Assembly: GCA_030592605.1 (NCBI GenBank)
Contig: JAUVIT010000155.1
Coordinates: forward strand, 1-5,488
Reading direction: 5' to 3'
DNA length: 5,488 nt
Source of the DNA: Bacteroidota bacterium
GTDB taxonomy: Bacteria > Bacteroidota > Bacteroidia > Bacteroidales > GCA-2748055
Positions 1-5,488 of this stretch are shown in pieces. Position 1 is the stretch's first letter, and every line of letters starts with the position of its first letter. A program made the translations under genes and the position numbers. Under the pieces are notes generated by a model that saw nothing but the letters and a program-made list of their open reading frames with translations, was not told where the DNA came from and did not search any database.

Positions 1-2076
1 AGCCGAAATCTCACGCAATACATCCAGGTCATCTCCTGTCAGATAGATCTGTACCGGCGCATCAAAAGGAGGACCCTGTTCGAACTCTTTCACACGGATT
101 CGCGCCCCCGGATACTTGTCAAATTCACTGCGAAGCTTTTCAATAATTCCCGGAAACGACTCACTATCATATTTATAAAGCTGAACATATACTTCTGTAA
201 AACTTTTATCAAAGCGCTTTGGGAACACATTGTAATAGATTCTTGGATTGCCATGACCCACATTGGTGGCATAATACTCTACCTCAGGCATGGTATCCAG
301 AACCGATTCCAGATAAGATGCCACCTGGTCGGTCCGTTCGAGGCTCGATCCCTCAGGCAGGGAGGCCTGTATCATCAGATTGGCCTGTTCTGCTTTGGGA
401 AAGAAACTGATCCCCACATAGCGAAACATGGCTAAGGACAGCACCAAAAATAGGGATACCAGTAGCATAGATAATCCAGGTCGCCTCAAGGCACCTTTCA
501 GGGCCCTTCTGAAGGGATGTTTTATGATCCATCCGAGTATACCACTAATTCCCCGGGGGGCTTGGGCCACAAGCTTCTTTTCTTTAAGCAGCTTACTGGT
601 CAACATTGGCGTAAAAGAAAGTGCAACAAATAAGGAAACAGTTAGTGTAAGAGCAATGGTTATCGGAAGCGATTTGATGAATTCACCAGTTTCATCGGGC
701 ATGGCTGCAATGGGAACAAAAGCCAGGACCGTGGTGAGTGTAGCTGTAACCACGGGCCACCCAATCTCTGAGGCTGCCAGGATGGAAGCCTCTTTGCGAC
801 TGTGCCCCATTTGAATGTAACGGTTGATATTCTCCACCATCACTATGGAATTATCCACCAGAAGTCCCAGTACCACCACCAGACCCCCAATGGAGATCTG
901 TTGCAAGCCAAAGCCAGCAAAATCCACAAACCCCAGTCCAATTGTCAGCGACAGGGGAATTGCGATTACCACCATCATGGAAGAACGGAATCCCAGGGAA
1001 AGGAAGATAAGCAGACCCACCAGGACAATTCCCTGGAGAAGGTTGCTCATAAATCCATTGATTCGCTCACGAACGGTCTGGGGTTGGTTATAGACAAGCT
1101 CCAGGCGCATGTTCGCAGGAAGCTCCTCCCTGAATGCTTCAATCACAGGATTCAGTTTATCCCCGGTCTCCAGCACATTTAACCCCTCCTTCTGACTAAT
1201 CCCCAGAAAAATACACCGCCCTCCCCCAGGGCTGTCCCGCTGGATCGATTTGGCCCCAAAGCGTGCTTTGTACTGTTGTGTTTCATATCCGTATCCGATA
1301 CTGGATATATCCCGCATATATATGAGTCTGCCCATGTAGGAATTAACCACCATGTTCCTGATTTCATCAAGATTTTTAAATGAGCCGGACGACTTCACAC
1401 TCAGGTTGTTAACCCCCAGGGAGATATCTCCGCCAGGAATATTCATATTGTTGCTCTGAATGGCCCTTGTAATATGGTCCAGGGTCGTATTGACCATGGC
1501 CATTTTTTCAAAATCCAAATGGATATGAATCTCCTGTTCCGGCAAAGCATAGGTATTAACCTTCCGAACAGACCGAATCTTTTCTATCCGTTTGCTAAGC
1601 TCATCCGACACTTGCTCCATCTCATTATAAGGAGCATCTTCCGAAATAAGTGCCAGTAAGAGCATGGACATATCGGAGATGGACCATTGCCAGGTTTCCA
1701 GTCGAAGGATCTCGTCCGGCAGTTCATTACGTATGCTGTTCACCTGCTGAACCACCTCACCGTACTTCTCATCGGCATCGGAATTAAACTCAAACTCCAC
1801 AGAGATTACGGCGATTCCATCCCTGATATCGGTTATGATCTGTTTGATATCATCCAGTTCATTCATGGCCTCTTCCAGTGGAAGGGCCACCAGGGACTCC
1901 ATATCCATGGGACCTGCCCCGGGCATCAGGACAATGATGGAAGAGCCGGGTACCGTCACTTCAGGATTCTCGGTCCGGGGCATATTGATAAACGACCTCA
2001 CTCCCACTACCGTAAGGAAGATAAATACCATCCAGGTAAAGGAGCGATTATCTATGGCCAGTCTGGGCAGTCTCAT
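1..2076 (-). CDS. RND-family efflux permease, inner-membrane pump subunit (partial, C-terminus off window)
   Basis: This is the proton-driven pump of a tripartite efflux system in the inner membrane (AcrB/ACR_tran family, PF00873). The frame is open for 692 codons without a stop, against roughly 1,000-1,050 residues usual for the family, so the end of the second porter half and TM8-12 lie beyond base 1. Visible order: TM1 about residues 13-30; porter domain to about 340, with PGAGPMDMESLVALPLEEA near 52-70; TM2 346-363; TM3 366-386; TM4 394-414 with LGLLVDNSIVMVEN (403-416); TM5 439-459; MPDETGEF (459-466); TM6 469-492; TM7 534-552; then FFPKAEQ (558-564) and GPPFDAPVQIYLTGDD (from 668) of the second porter half. 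In TM4 one Asp (D408) is followed by Asn where AcrB has a second Asp; this VDN form is common outside the AcrB subgroup. The ATG overlaps the adaptor stop as ATGA. Family is certain; substrate is unknown (drugs, bile-type detergents, lipids or other). Confidence 0.97.
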   Translation of the reverse strand, partial: MRLPRLAIDNRSFTWMVFIFLTVVGVRSFINMPRTENPEVTVPGSSIIVLMPGAGPMDMESLVALPLEEAMNELDDIKQIITDIRDGIAVISVEFEFNSDADEKYGEVVQQVNSIRNELPDEILRLETWQWSISDMSMLLLALISEDAPYNEMEQVSDELSKRIEKIRSVRKVNTYALPEQEIHIHLDFEKMAMVNTTLDHITRAIQSNNMNIPGGDISLGVNNLSVKSSGSFKNLDEIRNMVVNSYMGRLIYMRDISSIGYGYETQQYKARFGAKSIQRDSPGGGRCIFLGISQKEGLNVLETGDKLNPVIEAFREELPANMRLELVYNQPQTVRERINGFMSNLLQGIVLVGLLIFLSLGFRSSMMVVIAIPLSLTIGLGFVDFAGFGLQQISIGGLVVVLGLLVDNSIVMVENINRYIQMGHSRKEASILAASEIGWPVVTATLTTVLAFVPIAAMPDETGEFIKSLPITIALTLTVSLFVALSFTPMLTSKLLKEKKLVAQAPRGISGILGWIIKHPFRRALKGALRRPGLSMLLVSLFLVLSLAMFRYVGISFFPKAEQANLMIQASLPEGSSLERTDQVASYLESVLDTMPEVEYYATNVGHGNPRIYYNVFPKRFDKSFTEVYVQLYKYDSESFPGIIEKLRSEFDKYPGARIRVKEFEQGPPFDAPVQIYLTGDDLDVLREISA

Positions 2077-3125
2077 TGTTCTTCGTTTAACTTAAGGTTT
2101 ACAGGACTTATCCGGGAATCCTCCCTGATGTATTTAGCTCCTTCGGTAACTACCAGTTCACCGGGCTCAAGACCTTCTGTCACCATGATCAAATCATCCA
2201 CGATCCTGCCGGTTCGTATCCTTCTCGTGCTTAGCTCTCCTTCCCTGTAAACATATACACTGGCCCTCCTGTCGCTTGCTCCTAAGAGCGCTTCAAGCGG
2301 AACCATAACTGCACTACTGCTTAAGGTCGGATATATAAATGCACGGGAGATAAAGCCTGATCTGAATTGGGGATCTGCACGAAGGATTCCCAGTTCGGCC
2401 TCATAGGTTCCTGTTACCGGATCGGCAATGGCTCCAAGTTCCGTGATTTTAGCTTGAAAGCTGATATCTGGAAAAGCATCCATCTCCACACGGGCAGAAT
2501 CTCCCAGGGAAAATTTCACAATATCCTTGTCAGTCAATGCCACCCGCACTACCCAGTCACTATCTGTAGAAGCAAAAAGTATGGCTGGATGACCCGGGGC
2601 TATTAATTCATTGGGTTCCACCAGGATCTTCTGGATTCTCCCATTGGCAGGCGCCTTGATTCTGGAATGTTCCAGATTAAAATCAGCTATCCTTTTTTGA
2701 GACTGCGCCAGCTCATAAGCAGAACTGGCATTCTGGAACTGCTCCAGAGTGGCCACACTATCCGTGTAAAGGTTCCTGGCTCGGTTAAGATCTCTCTCAG
2801 CCTTATCCAGACCAATACGCGCCTGATTCACCTGGGCATCAATTTCAGAGAGGTCAAGCACTGCCAGAACCTCACCGCGTTTCACCGAGGCGCCCTCTTT
2901 AGTATTTACCCTTCTGACGATCCCTCCGGTTTTGAAGCCCAGTTTCATTTCAGTGGTGGTGCTGAGCATCCCAACGGCTCTGACAGGTATTTTATACTCC
3001 CTGACCTCAACTTTCCAGAGCTTCACCTGAAGTGCTTTGTTCTCAGTGACCTCCTTCTCTGTAGTGGGTTTGCACCCTGCCCGTAAGATGATCAAACCCC
3101 ATATGATAATATTCTCTTGTTTCAT
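2073..3125 (-). CDS. RND efflux periplasmic adaptor (HlyD/AcrA-type membrane fusion protein), probable lipoprotein
   Basis: This 350-residue protein would bridge the RND pump and the outer-membrane channel in the periplasm. Order: hydrophobic N-terminus 6-17 ending in Cys18; first lipoyl half about 66-91 (GGIVRRVNTKEGASVKRGEV); alpha-helical hairpin about 92-152, rich in Ala, Gln, Arg and Glu; second lipoyl half about 155-187 (RIKAPANGRIQKILVEPNEL); beta-barrel about 190-265; membrane-proximal domain about 272-345. Length is normal for the family. I chose the ATG at 3125 because it gives a signal sequence ending in AGC and starts 4 nt after the upstream stop. An in-frame ATG at 3248 would add 41 residues that simply overlap the upstream gene and would bury the signal. 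The lipobox reads L-R-A-G-C, with Arg at -3 where Leu is usual, so lipidation is likely but not assured. The stop overlaps the permease start by 4 nt. Confidence 0.95.
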   Translation of the reverse strand: MKQENIIIWGLIILRAGCKPTTEKEVTENKALQVKLWKVEVREYKIPVRAVGMLSTTTEMKLGFKTGGIVRRVNTKEGASVKRGEVLAVLDLSEIDAQVNQARIGLDKAERDLNRARNLYTDSVATLEQFQNASSAYELAQSQKRIADFNLEHSRIKAPANGRIQKILVEPNELIAPGHPAILFASTDSDWVVRVALTDKDIVKFSLGDSARVEMDAFPDISFQAKITELGAIADPVTGTYEAELGILRADPQFRSGFISRAFIYPTLSSSAVMVPLEALLGASDRRASVYVYREGELSTRRIRTGRIVDDLIMVTEGLEPGELVVTEGAKYIREDSRISPVNLKLNEEQ

Positions 3126-3129
3126 GATT

Positions 3130-4491
3130 TCAATAGTTTTCAAGTCCGTTTGTACCCATGGCGAATTCAAAATCTGCCAGTCGGCTATAGTATTCACTGG
3201 TAGCGACGATGGAATTGGCAGCTGCACTGGTAACATTGGTGCGGGCATCGATTAATTCCAGGAGCGAAGACTGCCCCTCTCGGTATTTCCGGTTAATCAA
3301 CTCATAGGCCCGCATGGCCGAACGGGTTTGTGTTCCAGCCGACTCGACAGATTCATAAGCCGCCTGCAGTCCATAAAAATTGTTAATCACTTCCAGGCTG
3401 ATCTGCTGTTGTGTTTCCAGGTAGAGTTCATCAAGCTTCTCTCCCTGAATTCTGGACTGCTGAACTTTTCGGTGGTTTGTGGAGCCCTGGAACAGGTTCC
3501 ATTTCATTACCAGGGAGGCAAGCATGAAATCATCTTCAGAGGTAAAGCTGTACTGCTCACCCTGGAATCCATAATCGACCACACCAAATACACCCGGGAT
3601 ATTCTTTCCCTGATGAAGGGCGGTAACATGCTGATTTAGTTGCTTATATTCTTCAATTTGTTGCAACTCGTCTCTGTTCTGAAGGGCCAGTCTGGTGGCT
3701 TCATCCAGGGGAACTCCTGGCAGTACAGGCCTTTCCTCCATTAGCTCTACAGATACATCCAGAGACCGGTTCAATAAAAAATTAAAGTAAGCACGGGACG
3801 CCTCTACCAACATATTGGCCTGTGCCCGCTGAACCTCCACCTTGCTAAGCTCTGATTCTGACCTATAGACTTCATCTATGGTCACCTTGTCATTGTCAAA
3901 GAGTTTCTGGCTCACCCGCAGGTTCTCCTGAACCAGGGAAAGGGAGGTGTCGGCAAGCAATAACAGGTTGTGGGCCTTCTTATAATCGTAGTAGGCCTTG
4001 GTGATCTCCTTGATCAGCTCCCGCTTATAACGTTCCACATCGATGCGGGCTACTTCTGCGTATTGTTTCTTTATTTTATAGTTCTGAACTATATCGGAAT
4101 TGAATATGGGCTGGACCAGGGAGACCTTGGTTTCATGTTCGGTGGGACGGTAAAAAGAAAATTCCTGGTTTTCAATCTGAGGAAAGGATTCGGTTCCGGT
4201 TAGCATATTCAAGGTACTGTAGACTGGATTCAGCAGGTCCCCTACCGGAAACTCAATGGTCCTTCCTCCTCTGGCCACAGTATACCTTGCATTCATGCTG
4301 ATGTCGGGAAAAAACAATCCTTTAGCTTCTTTCAATGCCGATAGATCCCCGGCATAATCGAGCTGCTTCTGCTTCAATCTTTTATTGGATGTCAATCCCT
4401 CTCTTATGTAGGAATCAAGGTAGGAATTCTGAGCCTGTAGAAAGGTGCTCGACAGGCCTAAAGCAACTGTAATCAGGAATGAACGTATCAT
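3130..4491 (-). CDS. TolC-family outer-membrane efflux protein
   Basis: This is the outer-membrane channel of the pump, a member of the OEP family (PF02321), expected to trimerise into a barrel plus a periplasmic helical tunnel. It has 453 residues, normal for the family. A type I signal peptide covers about 1-20 (MIRSFLITVALGLSSTFLQA, cleavage probably before Gln21 or Asn22). There is no lipobox Cys, so unlike OprM it is not a lipoprotein. Two internal OEP repeats are visible: about 25-240 and about 265-448, each with long Gln/Glu/Lys-rich helices. Typical landmarks are FPDISMNARYTVARGGRTIE (61-80), VSLVQPIFNSDI (123-134) before the first long helices, and VMKWNLFQG (328-336) at the equivalent place in repeat two. 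The ATG overlaps the tetR-type stop by 4 nt (ATGA), and the adaptor starts 4 nt after its own stop. No Shine-Dalgarno sequence is visible, so translation probably depends on coupling. Confidence 0.95.
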   Translation of the reverse strand: MIRSFLITVALGLSSTFLQAQNSYLDSYIREGLTSNKRLKQKQLDYAGDLSALKEAKGLFFPDISMNARYTVARGGRTIEFPVGDLLNPVYSTLNMLTGTESFPQIENQEFSFYRPTEHETKVSLVQPIFNSDIVQNYKIKKQYAEVARIDVERYKRELIKEITKAYYDYKKAHNLLLLADTSLSLVQENLRVSQKLFDNDKVTIDEVYRSESELSKVEVQRAQANMLVEASRAYFNFLLNRSLDVSVELMEERPVLPGVPLDEATRLALQNRDELQQIEEYKQLNQHVTALHQGKNIPGVFGVVDYGFQGEQYSFTSEDDFMLASLVMKWNLFQGSTNHRKVQQSRIQGEKLDELYLETQQQISLEVINNFYGLQAAYESVESAGTQTRSAMRAYELINRKYREGQSSLLELIDARTNVTSAAANSIVATSEYYSRLADFEFAMGTNGLENY

Positions 4492-5120
4492 GATTTAATG
4501 CCATTTAATACCAACTCGAAATGACTTTCAAGTATCTGATCCTGTGAAAGCTCAAGAGCCTCAAACAGACCCGGCTTCATGGTAACAAAGCGAACCACAC
4601 TCAGTACCGTCATCCAGAGGGTATGTGCCACCAGATATGCCGGCACATCTTCCCTTATAAGCTTTTCTTTTACCCCCAGCTCTACCAGCTGCATCACCGT
4701 TCCCACGGTGGATTCTTTATAGATCAGATCCTGCACATCACCAGCTGTTATACTCAAGGCCTGAGGCTCCATTTCCTCCAGGGTCATGATGGATCTCATG
4801 CGGTCGGGATCTGTTCTGGAAAACTCCACAGTAGCACGTCCCATTCTTCCCAGTTTTTCCAGGGCAGTTCCACCTCCTTCTGTCGCCTTTAGTGTAACTT
4901 CCCTTAAGAGGCGAATGGAAGTACGCGCTACAGCCATATGCAGGTCCTCCTTGCTTTTAAAATAGAGGTAGAGGGTTCCCTTACTCAGTTCCACCTCTTC
5001 AGCAATATCGTCCATGGTGGAGAGATGAAATCCCTTGCTGAAAAACACCTTTTCAGCTGCCAGGATAATCTCCTCCCGACGCTGCTGCTTTTCCCGCTCT
5101 TTTCTTTCGGCTATTCCCAT
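4488..5120 (-). CDS. TetR/AcrR-family transcriptional regulator, likely autorepressor of the efflux operon
   Basis: This cytoplasmic one-component regulator has 210 residues, a standard TetR size. A strongly basic lead (about 6-16, ERKEREKQQRR) precedes the TetR_N helix-turn-helix at about 17-62 (EEIILAAEKVFFSKGF, then STMDDIAEEVELSKGTLYLY). The recognition helix is near 46-54 and the conserved YFKSKEDL follows at 53-60. The remainder is a divergent helical ligand-binding and dimerisation domain (about 80-205), so the inducer cannot be told. The ATG at 5120 places the HTH at the usual distance from the N-terminus; the ATG at 5125 is out of frame. It is the first gene of the operon, with a candidate promoter at 5178-5209 and a 15-bp palindrome at 5154-5168 in its leader. 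I infer that it represses its own transcription together with the pump genes and releases DNA when a pump substrate or related ligand binds. Confidence 0.95.
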   Translation of the reverse strand: MGIAERKEREKQQRREEIILAAEKVFFSKGFHLSTMDDIAEEVELSKGTLYLYFKSKEDLHMAVARTSIRLLREVTLKATEGGGTALEKLGRMGRATVEFSRTDPDRMRSIMTLEEMEPQALSITAGDVQDLIYKESTVGTVMQLVELGVKEKLIREDVPAYLVAHTLWMTVLSVVRFVTMKPGLFEALELSQDQILESHFELVLNGIKS

Positions 5121-5153
5121 ATCATTAGTATATATTTTACTTTAATCTATTTT

Positions 5154-5168
5154 ATGACTACTAGTCAT
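5154..5168. promoter_or_regulatory. Perfect 15-bp palindrome, candidate TetR operator
   Basis: The sequence ATGACTA-C-TAGTCAT has two perfect 7-bp arms around one central base. It lies 34-48 nt upstream of the tetR-type ATG and begins just past the predicted transcription start, where a bound repressor dimer would block RNA polymerase. Size and symmetry suit a TetR-family dimer site. The binding protein is inferred from position only. The same site lies upstream of the plus-strand hydrolase remnant and could affect that too. Confidence 0.55.
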
Positions 5169-5177
5169 TTTATATAT

Positions 5178-5209
5178 TAAAGATAATTTCTTTCGATCAA
5201 TTCACCAAA
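5178..5209 (-). promoter_or_regulatory. Candidate Bacteroidota-type promoter of the tetR-efflux operon
   Basis: Read on the minus strand, TTTG (5209-5206) is followed by 20 nt and then TATCTTTA (5185-5178). The Bacteroidota sigma factor consensus is TTTG, 19-21 nt, TAnnTTTG, so only the last base of the -7 element differs. Transcription would start about 5171-5173, giving a leader of about 50 nt before the ATG at 5120. The surrounding stretch is AT-rich and no Shine-Dalgarno sequence precedes the ATG, which is normal in this phylum. No transcription data were available. Confidence 0.6.
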
Positions 5210-5242
5210 CAATGGCATCAGAAAATTCCATAACTTGGAGGT

Positions 5243-5488
5243 ATGCCATATATCACCTATCCAGGTGCCTATGGCTGGGCCAATATTGGAAAGGCATTCC
5301 CATGAGTATTGATGGGATCATGAACATTGCCTCCATTTCCAAAACTTTTACAGCTACGGCAGTGATGCAACTATGGGAAAAGGAGATGCTCCGGCTTGAC
5401 ACGGATATCAATCTCTACCTCCCCTTCCCGGTCAGGAATCCCCACCACCCAGAGATACCCATTACCATTTTTCACCTGCTAACACACA
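5243..5488 (+). pseudogene. Serine hydrolase, class C beta-lactamase/penicillin-binding-like family (broken 5' end; 3' end off window)
   Basis: The family (PF00144) covers esterases, D-peptidases and beta-lactamases that use a Ser nucleophile. Frame 1 from about 5290 to the window edge reads GIPMSIDGIMNIASISKTF, then AVMQLWEKEMLRLDTDINLY, LPFPVRNPHHPEIPITIF and HLLTH. The catalytic motif SISK (SxxK) is encoded at 5332-5343. Directly upstream the matching conserved part, PGAYGWANIGK, lies in frame 2 (5261-5293) and then hits TGA at 5303. The two halves join if one base is restored in the ggaaagg run. Frame 2 also has a TAA at 5231-5233, leaving only the ATG at 5243 as a start, so the usual signal peptide and N-terminal strands are missing. 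No promoter or well-spaced ribosome site was seen. It is either a decaying gene or a truncated gene carrying a sequencing error. The later Tyr-x-Asn motif is outside the window. Confidence 0.7.

Noticed and set aside
428..814. Plus-strand open frame of 128 codons inside the permease region, and other plus-strand frames such as 802-1182, 1687-2250 and 2667-3086
   Set aside because: They lie antisense to clearly conserved minus-strand efflux genes, show no recognisable domain and have no start signals; they are shadow frames.
3126..3248. Longer start for the adaptor at 3248 (41 extra residues)
   Set aside because: The extension is the upstream TolC-like gene read in another frame. It would bury the signal sequence and lipobox, whereas the ATG at 3125 fits the normal 4-nt spacing.
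5131..5138. TATATTTT as a plus-strand -7 element for the hydrolase
   Set aside because: It departs from consensus, no TTTG was seen at the right distance upstream, and AT-rich DNA gives such matches by chance.
5237..5241. GGAGG as a Shine-Dalgarno site for ATG 5243
   Set aside because: Only one base separates it from the ATG, too close to work, and the phylum generally does not rely on such sites.
5212..5289. Frame-1 start at ATG 5212 as the true N-terminus of the hydrolase
   Set aside because: The residues it encodes before GIPMS do not resemble the family or a signal peptide, while frame 2 over 5261-5293 carries the conserved GAYGWANIGK.
1..5488. Search for an undescribed system, CRISPR repeats, insertion-sequence ends, tRNA or other RNA genes
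   Set aside because: The sequence is accounted for by a standard tripartite efflux operon, its promoter region and a hydrolase fragment; no repeat arrays, transposase motifs or RNA gene signatures were seen by eye.

Overview
The window looks like chromosomal DNA from a Bacteroidota bacterium. Three things suggest this. The one recognisable promoter fits the Bacteroidota -33/-7 pattern (TTTG, 20 nt, TAnnTTT). The translation starts have no Shine-Dalgarno sequence. The protein sequences also read like Bacteroidota relatives of their families. This assignment is from pattern recognition, not from a search.

Positions 1-5120 hold one tightly packed operon on the minus strand. In transcription order it is: a TetR-family repressor (5120 to 4488), a TolC-like outer-membrane efflux protein (4491 to 3130), an HlyD/AcrA-like periplasmic adaptor with a lipoprotein-type N-terminus (3125 to 2073), and an RND inner-membrane permease (2076 to beyond base 1, so its C-terminal third is missing). 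The junctions are a 4-nt ATGA overlap, a 4-nt gap and another 4-nt ATGA overlap, so the genes are almost certainly co-transcribed and translationally coupled. Together they would make a complete proton-driven tripartite efflux pump under the control of its own repressor. The substrate cannot be read from the sequence.

Positions 5121-5242 are an AT-rich intergenic stretch. It holds a good candidate minus-strand promoter for the operon and a perfect 15-bp palindrome just downstream of the predicted transcription start. That is where an autoregulating TetR protein would be expected to bind.

From about 5243 to the right edge, the plus strand carries the start of a serine hydrolase of the class C beta-lactamase (PF00144) type, including the SxxK motif. 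Its conserved sequence is split between two reading frames by an apparent single-base loss near 5288-5296. It also lacks a signal peptide and most of the usual N-terminus, so it looks like a decaying gene or a sequencing error on top of a truncated gene.

I found no undescribed system, mobile element, RNA gene or CRISPR array. The points most worth checking are the broken hydrolase, the candidate operator and the odd lipobox of the adaptor.
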